The position numbers and the translations under genes are program-made. From assembly GCA_963691705.1 (NCBI GenBank), contig OY829542.1, forward strand, positions 32,722,579 to 32,786,578: a stretch of DNA of 64,000 nucleotides, given 5' to 3'. The notes under the pieces were generated by a model that saw nothing but the letters and a program-made list of their open reading frames with translations, did no database searches and was not told where the DNA came from. Below, one piece after another: positions 34,003 to 45,711 of the stretch. The stretch is from Viola odorata (taxonomy: Eukaryota; Streptophyta; Magnoliopsida; Malpighiales; Violaceae). Numbering within the stretch: the first letter of the stretch is position 1; each line of letters starts with the position of its first letter.

Positions 34003-35685
34003 ATGTCTTACACGCAATGGTCTAAGGGGCGAGATTATGAGGATGATGCCTATCCGAGGCAAGGGCAGCATGATAGGCGTGAAAGGAGGAAGATCTCGAT
34101 TGGTTTGAGAGATAACGCCGAGACATATAACAAAGGTGAGTCAAGGGTAAGACTTCCGCCTTTTGAAGCAGTGTACAATCTGAATGCTTACCTGGATTGG
34201 GAGCGAGATGTACAATCTATTTTTTGCTACCATGATTATTCGAAAAGGAAGAAACTAGAGCTAGCAGCAGCTGCGTTTAGTGGAGACGTTAGATGTTGGT
34301 GGGAGCAAACTAATCTTAAGCGAGCCAATGCGAGGGATGTATCAATTGAGACCTGGAATGGGATGAAAGCAGTCATGAGAAATCGCTTTGTCCCTACTAA
34401 CTTCAGCCATGAGCTTCTCCGAAAGTTGGAGACCTTGACACAAGGAAATAAGAGTGTTGAAGAGTACTTTAATGAGATGGAGATCGCTTTGGAGAGAGCA
34501 CAAGTCAAGGAGACCAAAAAGGAGACGATGGCAAGATTCTTCGAAGGCCTCAATCGAGAGATAACTGATCCACTGCATTACACTGAGTTCTTCTACTTAG
34601 AGGATATGTTACAAACAGTGATCAATATAGAGAAGCAAAGGAAGAAGAGGTCTCTTTATCCTAGTATCAGACCTACTAAATCAAAGGCGAAAGATGAGAA
34701 GCAAAAGCAACTTGTGAAAGCTTATGCCGAGTCTGAAATCATAAGGGATATTGAGAGAAAAAAAGGAGAGTTGAGTGAAAAGAAAGAGAGCAATATTGAG
34801 GAAAACATCCCCCATGAAAAGAGTGAGCATGGGAAAGAAGATGAAATAAAAAACAGCCCCTATGAAAATAGCGAGCATGGGAAAAGAGATGAGAGTTTAA
34901 AACACTTGCATGAAAATAAAGAGCATGCAGAGAGTGGCATCATTAAAAAAGGAGAGATGTGTGTTTATGCCAAGAGAGAACAAGTGAGGGATGCATTACA
35001 TGTGCAAAAAATCTGTTTTGGCGCAAGCCACCAAAAACTGAATTTTTGGCCATTGCGCTTAGATTTTCCTAACCCTAATCCAAATATTTTCTCTTCTATT
35101 ATTATTTCTCCTCGTGTGCAGAACAAGAGCAGGCTGTTAGCAGAAGAGAAGCCTCTTACCTTACCACGAAGAAGAGGGAAAAAACCTTGCGCATCCGTGG
35201 TGCCTATTTCGGCAAACCCTAACCGAAAGGGTATGGTACGGTTTTCTTTTCCTAAGTCTAATTTGGTTGAGTATACTAACCTTCTTGATTTTTATAAATC
35301 TGATTTTTATTTAAATGATGATGGTTATATGCAAGCACCGAAGGTCAAGTCATATGCCTTTGAAAATTACTCGCGAAAGCGAAAACAGTTTGGTATGATG
35401 ACTAGGCCGGGAGACATGGATTGTGTTGTCTCCAACACAAATTTAATTGGATTCTCACATGCTTTTACATTAGATAAATATTCTGCCAAGTGTGAATTTT
35501 ATGAAAATTTTGTGTTTAAGTCGACAGGATTTGGAGGAGCTCTTTTCAGACGCAATCGCTTATATCGGTCGCATGATCTTTTGCGAAATTTTGTTGAGCA
35601 TGATGTGTTTGATGATTGCTTGATGAGTTGCTGTGATTTAATTAATATTACTAGTTTAATTTATGGGAATGATGTCTTCACATGA
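34003..35685 (+). CDS. Element E Gag fused to unknown domain
   Basis: An intact frame of 560 codons. Residues about 40-215 are a standard Gag domain (DWERDVQSIFCYHDYS, WWEQTNLKRANARDV, RNRFVPTNF, VEEYFNEMEIALERA), closely matching F. Then comes a charged linker with short repeats of the type HEKSEHGK / YENSEHGK / HENKEHAE that is also found in the F pol N-terminus. There is no zinc knuckle and no protease. The remaining about 230 residues (from MCVYAKREQ on) begin with a relic of the pol linker and continue as an unrecognised Phe/Tyr/Asp-rich sequence. That this frame stays open while pol-bearing relatives have stops suggests recent constraint or youth. Confidence 0.8.
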   Translation: MSYTQWSKGRDYEDDAYPRQGQHDRRERRKISIGLRDNAETYNKGESRVRLPPFEAVYNLNAYLDWERDVQSIFCYHDYSKRKKLELAAAAFSGDVRCWWEQTNLKRANARDVSIETWNGMKAVMRNRFVPTNFSHELLRKLETLTQGNKSVEEYFNEMEIALERAQVKETKKETMARFFEGLNREITDPLHYTEFFYLEDMLQTVINIEKQRKKRSLYPSIRPTKSKAKDEKQKQLVKAYAESEIIRDIERKKGELSEKKESNIEENIPHEKSEHGKEDEIKNSPYENSEHGKRDESLKHLHENKEHAESGIIKKGEMCVYAKREQVRDALHVQKICFGASHQKLNFWPLRLDFPNPNPNIFSSIIISPRVQNKSRLLAEEKPLTLPRRRGKKPCASVVPISANPNRKGMVRFSFPKSNLVEYTNLLDFYKSDFYLNDDGYMQAPKVKSYAFENYSRKRKQFGMMTRPGDMDCVVSNTNLIGFSHAFTLDKYSAKCEFYENFVFKSTGFGGALFRRNRLYRSHDLLRNFVEHDVFDDCLMSCCDLINITSLIYGNDVFT

Positions 35686-36157
35686 TGTTCCTTTGAGTCT
35701 TATTGGTAGTATTGATAAAAAGTCACTTAGTGAAAAATCGCTTGAGGTTACACCTAGGGTTAATCTTTATGCTAATGATTCTAATTTTTGTGAAGTCTAT
35801 AAAGATTATTTATTTGACACAAAATCTATGTTTTGTATGCATAAAGGATATCATAGCAAGCATGAGCGCTTAATTTGGTTGTGTAGTTCGTTACACGATT
35901 TGACTGTGTATTGGTCATATGATGCTGGTTTGATACATCAATATAGCGCAACTATTACTAACATATTCTTTAAGGATGTTATGCTTTCACATGTTGTTCC
36001 TTGGAGTATTGTTAGTAATCACAGGGAGGAGTCACTTAGTGACTCATGGATGGAATTGTGGAGGAGGCCGAGCGCGACGATGCTAATTGAGACATCTTGT
36101 CAACCACAATTTGGAGTTTCAAGCAATGTGGATCCATGGACACTTGAGTCTTCATGA
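35663..36157 (+). CDS. Element E unknown ORF, second part
   Basis: A 164-codon frame overlapping the end of the fusion ORF. It is probably the continuation of the same unknown domain after a frameshift. Its pattern (SSHDVPLSLIGSIDKKSLSEKSLE, and later LSHVVPWSIVSNHREESLSDSW) shows two diverged copies of one unit. The first copy's CEVYKDYLF also resembles CEFYENFVF in the preceding ORF. No known family is recognised. Confidence 0.5.
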   Translation: MGMMSSHDVPLSLIGSIDKKSLSEKSLEVTPRVNLYANDSNFCEVYKDYLFDTKSMFCMHKGYHSKHERLIWLCSSLHDLTVYWSYDAGLIHQYSATITNIFFKDVMLSHVVPWSIVSNHREESLSDSWMELWRRPSATMLIETSCQPQFGVSSNVDPWTLESS

Positions 36158-36863
36158 CATGTTTCGGTTTGTAAGTATGAGTTTACATGGAAGCAATGCT
36201 TTCAATTTATTTTATTTACTTACTTCCTTTCGGTACATGCTACTGTTTTGGGATTCTTGCTTAAACTCATATATGGTTTCATTCTTATAACATTATTCGG
36301 TTTAATGTTGCTGTCATTGAGTGTATTATTAAGTATAAGTGGTAGCAAAGAGATCGAAGTAATGCGGACAGCCCATGGACAAGCCAAGCGCTATGGTGCG
36401 CGCTTGAGTGTCAAGATGGTAATTTTGGGAAACCATGGAAGGATGAGTGGATCCTTCAAGATAAGAGCTTGGGTTTGGCAGCACTTACGCCGGAGACGGT
36501 CCCTAAACGAAGTTCAAGCAAGAGTAGCCGCTTGGAGCAATCATCTTACTCGACGCTTTGACATGTTCAAAGACATTGCTGCCAAGTTGAATTTACAAGG
36601 TTGGTATGGTTCAATTTGTGCTTAATTTGATATTACTAACTTAAGGTATTGTGGTGTAGGTCCTAGGTACAGATTCGAGGTCGAATCTTTTCGAAGGGAG
36701 AGGGAATGATGTGAATCCTCACACATACCTTAGCATATCATGCGTCTTACCCTTGAAGCGCAAGAGATGGCGAGTATGCTTTGAGCATATAATGGGGAAG
36801 CTTTCCTGGACAGATTTTGCTGAGCAAGATTCGAGGACGAATCTTTCTGAAGAGGGAGGGAAT
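36158..36863 (+). other. Element E 3' region with fossil LTR start
   Basis: A short ORF (to 36625) contains a basic segment (WQHLRRRRSLNEVQARVAAW) of unknown nature. At 36672-36725 is a copy of the family's pre-LTR module (GATTCGAGGTCGAAT, AAGGGAGAGGGAA) followed by TGATGTGAATCC, which matches the start of the F LTR. The functional module and purine tract (GAAGAGGGAGGGAA) come 157 bp later, before 36864. Confidence 0.65.
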
Positions 36864-37954
36864 GATACAATCCCAAGATGTATCACGCGACTACATGGAC
36901 AAAAATGTCAAGACATGATGGAGCAGATGGAGTCCGATCAGAGGTCCAAAAGACTTGATGGAAACCTCTATGTGTTATGTTTATTGTGTCCAAGTGTCAG
37001 AGCATTCGGACAAGTAGATCTCAAGGAGATTCGAGATGACAATCTCGCACACAGCAGTTCTAGGCGCAGACACAACAGGAAACTTCGTTGGAATGTAACC
37101 GACGCTGTACAGGTCCAAATCGTACGATCGACCATGCGTTGGAAACTTCAAGATGTTATCTTTCATTTGGGACACGATTAAGCTCATTTGGCCCAGTGGT
37201 TTAAAAGTTATGGAAGTCTACATTATGGTGCGCAGTCTGTCCGCGAGACAACATACGACTTGAAGTTTCGGCCCAAACCTTGGCCCGATGATGGAGAACT
37301 CGACATGAGCTGCTGGAATGTATTTAATTATATTAATATTTAGTTTAAATTAGTTTCCTTAGTTAATTAGTTAAATAATGGCAACAACTTTTGTTTCCAT
37401 TTATTTAACTAATTAGTTAATTAGTTTCCTTAATTAATTAGTTAAATAAATGGCAGCAACCTTTGTTTCCATTTATTTAATTAATTAGTTTATTAGTTTA
37501 TTTAAATTAGTTAATTAAGTTAATTTCCTTAATTAGAACTCCTACTTCTATTCCTATTAGGGTTTGCTTGTAAACTCTTTATAAGGAGCCGTTTAGCTCC
37601 ATTATTGGGTGGCTTTTATTTGATAATTTCAGAACCTTTGTTCTTCACTATTTGCCCCTTGTTCAACGTGTTGAACCTTGTTCTTCTTGAGTCTGCAATA
37701 CTTGAGTCGTATACAAGTAAATCTAGGAATTGCGTTATCGTGTCGTTTCTCTTAGTGTGATTCTCACATCGTTGAGTCTAGTCCTAAGAATCTGATTCAA
37801 GATCCTTGACTTGAAATTGATTAGGACTCTTAGCACAGGTTAGCTAAGTGGTCTAAGCTCGTACTAGTCGAGTTCATTACTTCCGCATCGAAATCCATCT
37901 TTGAACAACGATCAGAATTAGTGCTACGCATCCTAAGCAACTAGGATCGTATCA
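36864..37954 (+). repeat. Element E 3' LTR
   Basis: The 1091-bp partner of 31864-32955, with small substitutions only. It starts TGATACAATCCC and ends GGATCGTATCA, followed by the CCCCC duplication. Confidence 0.92.
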
Positions 37955-40900
37955 CCCCCCAACGCCACAAGGGCCAACGCCATCCCCATCGGAAGAAATA
38001 AAGAAACGTTTGTGGTTAGCGAAGATGACGTTCCTATGATCAATATTATAGCGGGAGGCACCCCGTACTGTGATGAGCCTATGGTGTCAACACCCGCGAC
38101 GGGCGACAAGCGAAAAAGGGAAAGTACATCAGCAAAAAGTGAAGTGATAAGCGCATTAGATTGAATGGTGCAATCATTTTCCGAAGAGGATGAAAAAGGC
38201 GTTGCCTACCCACACAATGATGCGCTGGTAGTCACACCCATTATCGGCAGCCACAAAATCAGAAGAACTCTCATTGACAATGGAAGCGCGGTCAATCTTT
38301 TCTCGCTCGAGGCATACAACCTAATGAAGCGTCCGGACAGCGAGCTAGCGCCTTGTAAAAAGCCAATAATTGGAGTAGATGGGGTCCCAATCCCAGTGGC
38401 AGGAGTTACATCACTGCCAGTATACTTTAGAGAGGACACGTCCAAACGGTCAGAGGAATTATTATTTTTGGTCGTAGACTTATCATTGCCCTACAATGCT
38501 ATACTCGGGCGGCCATACCTCAACCGTTTTGGAGTTGTGATATCGCAAAAACACCTGAAGATGAAATACCCTTCATGGGATGGGGTAGTCTCGATCAAAG
38601 GGGATCAAAAGCTAGCTGCCGAATGCTATCTACTTATGACCCAAAAAAGTTGCGATCGTTACGTGTGCGTAGCAGATGATCCCTTCGAGGATAGAGAGGA
38701 AAAGTGCACTTAACTAGTAGATAATATGAGGTCAATCCTTGTTAGTGGAGTTGAAGAGGTAAATTTCTTGGTTAGCAAAAAATTGAATTCAGAGGAAAGC
38801 GCACAGTTAACGCAACTGTTGAATGAATGCAAAGGAGAATTCGCGTGGAGCCCAGCAGATATGCCTGGAATTTTGCGAGAAATAGCAGAGCACCGACTCA
38901 ACGTTAACCCTAACGCCAAGCCCGTCCAACAAAAGTGGCGGGCCTTTTCCCCAGAAAAGATGATAGCCATTGAGAAAGAGGTATTAAAACTCATGGGAGC
39001 CGGGTTCATCCGAGAAGTCCAATACCCGACGTGGTTGGCTAATCCTGTCTTAGTTCTAAAACCTAACGGAGAGTGGCGTATGTGCATTGACTTCACAGAT
39101 TTAAACGACACTTGTCCCAAAGACTGCTATCCCCTGCCCCGAATCGATCAATTGGTCGACCAAACTGCTGAGTACGCCTATCTAAGCTCGTTAGATGCTA
39201 ACTCGGGATACCACCAAATTCCCATGGCCGTGGAAGACGAAGAAAAGACCGCCTTCATCACCCCAAAGGCCACCTATTGCTACACCGCAATGTCGTTTGG
39301 ATTGAAAAATGCCGGGGCTACTTTCCAACTTATGGCAAACAAAGTTTTTGAGAGGCAGATTGGGAAAAAGGTGGAGGCCTACGTGGATGATATACTTGTC
39401 AAAAGCCGAAGCTTTGAGGACCACCTGGCTGATTTGGAAGATGTTTTTGGTGTGATGAGGGAATACAATATGAAGTTGAACCCCCGTAAATGCATGTTTG
39501 CATTCCAAACGAGCAAGTTCTTAGGCTATGTGGTTAGCCAGAAAGGCATCTAGCCTAACCCTTCGAAAGTAAAGGCAATTCAGGATATGATATCCCCTCG
39601 AACCGTTAAAGAAGTACAGAAGCTCACAGGACGCATCATCGCGTTAGGGCAGTTTATCTCTAAGCAAGGTGAAAGATGCCTACCTTTCTTTAAAGTCATT
39701 CGTAAGAAAGCCCCTTTCGGATGGACAGAAGAATGTGAAGAAGCGTTTGCCAGCATAAAAGCCTACCTGTCGTCTGATCTAGTATTGACAAGACCTGAGC
39801 CAGGCGACGCCTTATATTTGTATCTGGGTGTCGCCGACGAGGTGGTCAGCGCTATTCTTGTACGAAGCGATAAACATATTCATCGCCCCGTATTCTTTGT
39901 CAGCCACATACTGAAAGATGCTGAACTACGGTACACCCACCTTGAGAAAATAACCTTTGCTCTTGTGCATGCAACGCGGAAGATGGATCGGTACTTCCAA
40001 GCCCATCCTGTTGTAGTACTCACTGATCAGCCATTGGGAATTGTTTTTAGGAAACCCGAGTCTTCAAGGCGGATGCTGATTTGGGCGATCGAGCTCGAGC
40101 AATATGGGTTACAGTATAAAGCTAGACCGTCCATCAAAGCCCAAGCGTTAGTAGACTTTATAGAAGAATGCACATTTACGCAAGGACCCCTGATGGACCC
40201 ACCGGAAGAGGAAGCGAGAAACTCAAATCTTCCGTGCCCGGACACATATAGCGACACATGGATCATCCATGTAGTTGGAGCCAAAAATCAAGAGTTAGCC
40301 GGCGCAGGAATTTTCATGATAGGACCCAACGACATACAGATGCATTATGCCATCAGGATTCTACAACCACTGTCCAACAACGCAGCTGAGTATGAAGCGT
40401 TACTAGCGGGGCTCAGGATAGGCAACAGTCTCTATATTGAAACCACCTGCGATGAAAGAGCGGTGTGTGATCCACAGCTAAAGATACGTGGGGACTCCAA
40501 ACTAATAATAGATCAAGTCTTGGGAAACTCTCAAGCCCGAGAGCCTATCATGACTCAGTATCTTGCAAAGGTAAAACGTGAGCTAACGGAAATACAGAAA
40601 AAGGGCATTCAAGTCTGCTTCGAGCATATTCCTAGAGAAGATAATACCGAGGCCGATAGCCTCGCCAAAATGGCAGCCAACCCGGCAGCCTACGTACCCA
40701 AAGAGGTACATTACAGCAAAATACCAGTGCCCTCCTTCATGGAGGAGCAAGCGTCTCTTTGCGTGGAAGAAATGGAGAGTGATTGGAGAATCCCCGTTAT
40801 AAAATATCTAAAACATGATGAGCTGCCAGTAAACAACATCGAAAAGAGGAAAATTTTAAAACAAGCGGCGCGGTGCACATACTACAACGGGGAGTTGATT

Positions 40901-42019
40901 AGGAAGTGTTTTTCCCATCCAGCTGCGAAGTGCATAACGGAGCAGGAAGGCCTCCACACCTTGCGAGAAACCCACGAAGGAATATGCGGCATGCACGTAG
41001 CCGGTGGCACCCTAGCAGCACAGGTCTTTCGGTCGGGATTCTATTGGCCCACCATCCACAGAGACAGCCACAACTTTGTGAAATCTTGTCAAAAATGCCA
41101 AGAATACGCAAAGATTCCCCGAAGACCAGCCGAACAAATCTCAGAAATCGTTGCTCCTTACCCGTTTGTCAAATGGGGCATCGACATTCTGGGCCCATTT
41201 CCCAAAGCCAAGTCTCAACTCAAGTTTATGGTCATAGCTGTAGACTACTTCATGAAGTGGGCAGAAGCAGAAGCGGTGGCAACCATTACCACGGAAAAAA
41301 TTTGGCGTTTCTTTAAATATCAAATCATAATGCGATTCAGAGTACCTTGCATATTGGTTAGCGACAACGGAACACAATTTACAAGCCAATTTTTCATAGA
41401 TCAGTGTGCAGAATTCTAAATTGAGCAGAGATTCTCTTCTGTAGCACACCCGCAAACCAATGGTCAGGCAGAGGTGACCAATCGCAGTATCCTCAGCGGC
41501 ATTAAAAGGAACCTAGAAGGTTCTAAAAAGAAATGGGCAGACGAACTGCCGTATGTAATGTGGGCCTACCGCATGACCATCAAAACTACCACAGGAGAAA
41601 GCCCCTTTGCGTTAGCCTTTGGCACAGAGGCTGTCACGCCGGTAGAAATTGGCACCCTAAGCCTTCGTGTGGCATACTTTAATGAAGAAATAAATGAAGA
41701 AAGGTTACGTGCTAACCTAGACGTGCTGCTAGAGGTACAAGAGGAGGCCCTCCTGAAAACTTTGCATTACAAGAGGAAAATGGCACAATATCATAATAGA
41801 CAAGTCAAAGAGCGGCTGCTCAAAGCGGGAGATTTGGTGCTTAGAGACAAGCGAGCGGCAGGGCAACGCATGGGAAAACTTAGCCCAAATTGGGAAGGGC
41901 CATATCGCGTCAATCGCGTCGTCGGAAAGGGGGCATATCATTTGGAAACACTTGACGGTACTCCCTTACTAAACTCTTGGAATATAGCCCGCTTGAAACT
42001 ATATCATGCTAGGAGCTGA
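37955..42019 (+). pseudogene. Tat Pol: protease-RT-RNaseH-aRNaseH-integrase
   Basis: All domains lie in one frame. They are: protease (LIDNGSAVNLF near 38270, AILGRPYLN); RT (WRMCIDFTDLNDTCPKD, SGYHQIPM, YVDD at 39380-39391); RNase H; a second archaeal-type RNase H (40255-40700; NNAAEYEALLAGL, RGDSKLIIDQV, REDNTEADSLA); the integrase HHCC region (ETHEGICGMH, CQKC); the DDE core ([27 protein letters not shown]); and a C-terminal NWEGPYRV. Stops at 38711, 39551 and 41417 break it, plus one at 38162. In the second RNase H the first catalytic Asp is replaced (HVVGA instead of the usual VDG). Confidence 0.93.
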
Positions 42020-42115
42020 TCTCTCTTGCTTGACATTGTTAACATTGCTCTAACGCATAAATAAAAGGCATTTTTGTGCATATTGTGGCCTATAATACAC
42101 AGATAATGAAGAATG

Positions 42116-42610
42116 CCAGGAGTGAAAATCCTATCCTTGTGATGGCTGGTCCTGATCAGACAGCTCATTAAGACGAGGCACACCCTGGCATAAATAGCGT
42201 TGGGAGTGAAAATCCTATCCTTGTAGTAGCCGTGCTAACACAGACGGGCCATTAAGACTAGGCACGCCCCAACGCCCCCGGGAGTGAAAATCCTATCATT
42301 GTGGTAACCGTGCTCACAAAGACGGCCCATTAAGACGAGGCACGTCCCGGCATCCTTGGGAGTGAAAATCCTATCCTTATGGTAGCCGTGCTCACACAGA
42401 CGGGCCATTAAGACGAGGCACGCCCCAAGGAGATAGTAACTCCATCCTGGAAGTGAAAATCCTATCCTTATGGTAGCCGTGCTCACATAGACAGACCATT
42501 AAGACGAGGCACGCTCTTGGGACGCGAGGTTTCAACGCTTGGGAGTGAAAATCCTATCCTTGTGATGACCGATCCTGATCAGACGGCTCACTAAGATGAG
42601 GCACGCCCCA
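42116..42610 (+). repeat. Tandem repeats in Tat 3' region, six copies
   Basis: Units start 'gggagtgaaaatcctatcct' and end 'aagacgaggcacgcccc', at about 42117, 42208, 42280, 42357, 42449 and 42539. The core is about 68 bp with variable joints, so the period is 70-92 bp. Within each unit the middle part exists in two versions (GTAGCCGTGCTCACACAGACGG and a GATCCTGATCAGACGG form). Such tandem tracts downstream of pol are known in Tat/Ogre elements and can seed satellites. Confidence 0.9.
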
Positions 42611-43256
42611 AGCCGATTGATGGCATTTGAAACAAGGAGAGATATCCCAGCCAGTAACCGAGCGGTTGATACCCGGTGAAGTTGGGCTGGAGAGATGTCT
42701 CTATCGCAACAACAAGCGTCATAAACATACTTAGCAAGGCTAAGTGATTCGGGCTCCCTAATAAGAAAGGGCAACATGAAGCTATGCCCGACACAGAGGG
42801 AAATAATAACCACTTTGTTCTTTGAAATATCACGGAAGACATAATAATAATGCAGTGTTAAATGCAGTATTGAGCACGCGACGCGAAGAAATAATTTCCT
42901 GATTCCCAACAGAGGATAGAGTATGCAAAGGCGCCATAGAAAAGCCTACCTCAGAAAATGAGCCGCTATGAAACACTGTGCCTGTAAAAGACAGAAATGT
43001 TTTAGCAACTGCGGATGGTGCGTACACAACGGTTAACTAACCACGTAAGGTATGATAACCACCTCATTATGATTTTGGCAATGGGGCTTACTAATCTTGT
43101 TGTGACAGTAACATCACGAAACAAGACCAACAAAGAAATTATAGACAAAGTAACGACGTAAAAGGAAGATGATATCGTCAAAAGTTACAAAACATTCCCA
43201 AAGGATAGATTAAGACACCCTGGCAACAAAAACAATCAAGAGGAAAAGGGCAAAGT
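42611..43256 (+). other. Tat spacer between repeats and antisense gene B
   Basis: Non-coding sequence of mixed composition that would be the 3' flank of the minus-strand gene ending at 43257. Nothing further is recognised. Confidence 0.5.
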
Positions 43257-45061
43257 TTAAGAAGTAGCTGACGCGTCGTTTCCTCCTTGCTTGGCGGCCC
43301 TCGCACTATAGAAATCCTCGTCAGACACATGCGAAGACCTCTCCTCAAAAAAGTCAGAAAGAGTTTTAATCTGATCGTCGTTCACCCTATGATGACGCAT
43401 GAAGGCCTCTGACATAAGCATCGCACCCTCTCTCAGATACCAACGGTATTTCTCGGCAGAAAGGCTAAGATCGGCAGCCAAGTCAGCATTTTGTTGCCTC
43501 TCTGACGCTAGTGCAGCCTCTTCTCCAGAAAGGCGCGTGCTTAGAGCAGTGCTTTTTGTTTCTCCTCCTCTAGCGCAAGCTTGGCAACCTCTGCCTCTTG
43601 TTTAGCAGTCTCCGCATCTTGCTTGGCAACCGTTATAGCATCCAAAATCCTCTGACGCTCAGACGACAGGGTATCTATTTCACTTTGTTTCTCCTCCGCC
43701 TCCTTAGCGTTGGGTTCACCCATGTAATGAGCATGGCAGAAGGAGGAAAACATTTGAAAACGAAGAAAATCCATGCGCCCTTGGTGACTCTTGGCTAAAA
43801 ATACATCCTTTTCCCCCTGATACGACATCATTCGAGCCGCCAGCAGAGACGCAGACGCAAGGGTAGCCTCAACACTATCAGTCTCCAAGGTTGGAAAAGC
43901 CTTCTCCCTTATGCGACTCAAATTAACTTGATGGGTGGGGAAGGTAGCAGGAGAGTACGAAGAAACGCCAAACATCAAGTCAGAAGCAGAGTCGCCTCTC
44001 GCGACAGGTAGCGGAGATAGAGGAACAAAATTCAGGCGGGCAGGAGAAGGAGGACGGTTAGTAGTACCCTCTGCGGTAGAAACAAAAGATTCACCACCAC
44101 CAACCGTTTCATAGCCCAGCATGTCTGAGGAGAAACCTATAGGGCCAGAAGTGGAATGGAGGGGGGAATTAGCAATAGCGTGAGGGTTGATAGCAGGATC
44201 GCCACTGGGAGGTGTGCCACCCCCCACGGTAGTCACCGGGATTGGATTAGCGCCAGATGAAAGTGAGCTAGTAGTTCAAAGATCGAGGCAAACCCTCTTT
44301 CGGCGCTTGACAAGCTCGCTCGCAAATGATATATTTTCGTCAGAAGGGGAATGAGTGGAAGTAGTGCCAATCTCCTAAGAAGTAAAATGCAATAAGGAAA
44401 CTGTAGAAGAAGGAAGAAAGTAGTAGGGCAATGGATAAGGATACCTGACCGAAAGAGGAAACCAGGGGAATCCCAGTAGGAATTGAACCGGTAGGCACGT
44501 CGGAGGAAGCGGTAGCTTGATAAGTAGCAGGGAGCGCGGCGGCTGCCTTCTTGTTTCTTTTTCTTCTTGTAATACGCGCTTGTGAGGGTGGCGCTTGAGC
44601 AGTAACGGTAGCTCCTTTAGAAAGCGGTACGGCTAAAGTAACACTGGTAGCCTCAGCCTCAACGGCAGCAGCAGCAGCAGCGGCAGCTTGGCCCTTTTTC
44701 GCTTCCTCCCTTCTTTTCTTCCTCCAAATATATTCGGGCTCCTAACCAGGTAGATGCACTGCACAGTTATGAAAATGTTAGCGTTAGCATTCCCCAGCAA
44801 CGCAAAAGAGGAAGGGCAAACACTCACCCTTTTTACATTCTATAACTGCCACTCCGTTTGCCACTCCACGAGGATCAGTAGCAACACTAACGGAAAAGCC
44901 CTGAGGAAGTCGAACATTGAAATCGGATAAACTACGATGGACTAGGGGAAAGTATAAAGAGCAGTGGGGTTATGATTGATTTTCTCCTCCCTAGCAGATT
45001 TTTGGGAGTTTTCCCCCTCAGTAGATGCTAAAGCAGATTTTGAAGAACGAGTCTTCGGCAT
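43257..45061 (-). pseudogene. Tat antisense gene B (spliced, coiled coil)
   Basis: The ATG at 45061 gives MPKTRSSKSALAS. A segment with NVRLPQGFSVSVATDPRGVANG follows. Two GT-AG introns, 44759-44827 (69 nt, GTGAGT..GCAG) and 44375-44444 (70 nt, GTATCC..TTAG), join exons in frame. Exon 2 carries a basic stretch (WRKKRREEAKKG) and an Ala-rich run. The last exon has a Ser/Pro-rich part, a helical part (SASLLAARMMSYQGEKDVFL) and a coiled coil rich in Glu/Ala/Lys. Lesions: a frameshift near 44945, stops near 44740 and 44279, and a frameshift near 43545. The function is unknown; the coiled-coil half resembles that of gene A. Confidence 0.7.
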
Positions 45062-45711
45062 AACTAGTAAAAAAGGGGAAAAGAGAGTAAGAAAAGAGTG
45101 AAAAAGTGAGTACCTTTGTGAAAGAAACCCCAAGAATCCTAGAACAAAGAAGAAGGAGCGACGTGAATTATTTTCGGAACAAAGCAGTGAGCGAAGAAAG
45201 AGATAAAAAAGAGAAGAAGAGAGAAGGCGGGGAAAAACATTATATAACCCTGAAAGAGTCAAAAGGGTGTGACCAGTTAATAGTCGACACATGGCAAGAT
45301 AGCACAGTGAAAGGACGCGACACGCGCGAAGGGCACAACTTCAAAAGGGAGACGCTTCAGTCCTCGCTGCTCCCTAGAAGGTGTTTATCTCAAATGCTTC
45401 ATCGCAGGAAAGACACGTCTTTTCCCATCATTACCTTTCGACCGCATTAATAAGGGAATTCATAGCATTTAATGCTCTAAAAAGTAGCACCAGCTCTGAC
45501 ACGCGGTCTCATGGCGTTAGCCTTATTACATCAGCAAAGCATAAGTAATTTAAACAATACATCAAAACCCAGCGTTTGAAGAAGAAATAGCAATGATCCC
45601 ATGGCGTTAGCCTTATTACAAGAATAACAATAACAAATGTCTTTGGAGAGCGATTGATTAAAGAGCAAACAAATACAAATGAAGAGAGGACAGCAGTCAA
45701 GAGTAAGGTCA
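45062..45711 (-). other. Upstream region of antisense gene B
   Basis: Between genes A and B. It includes a direct repeat of ATGGCGTTAGCCTTATTACA (45511 and 45601). It probably contains the end of gene A and the promoter of gene B; on the minus strand a possible TATATAAT-like box (ATTATATAATG, near 45238-45246) lies about 180 bp before the ATG. Confidence 0.45.

Larger units (their letters stand above)
31864..37954 (+). mobile_element. Element E: pol-less retrotransposon with gag fusion
   Basis: LTRs of about 1.09 kb (31864-32955, 36864-37954) are flanked by CCCCC (31859-31863 and 37955-37959). The leader and Gag are closely related to element F, but there is no RT, RNase H or integrase. The space is filled by an unknown coding sequence fused to Gag. 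This is a non-autonomous element, probably mobilised by an F-like relative. Confidence 0.9.

Noticed and set aside
42116..42610. Repeats with intervening sequence that look a little like a CRISPR array
   Set aside because: Units are about 68 bp, the joints vary in length and are short, there are no cas genes, and the DNA is from a plant retrotransposon; a tandem repeat explains it.
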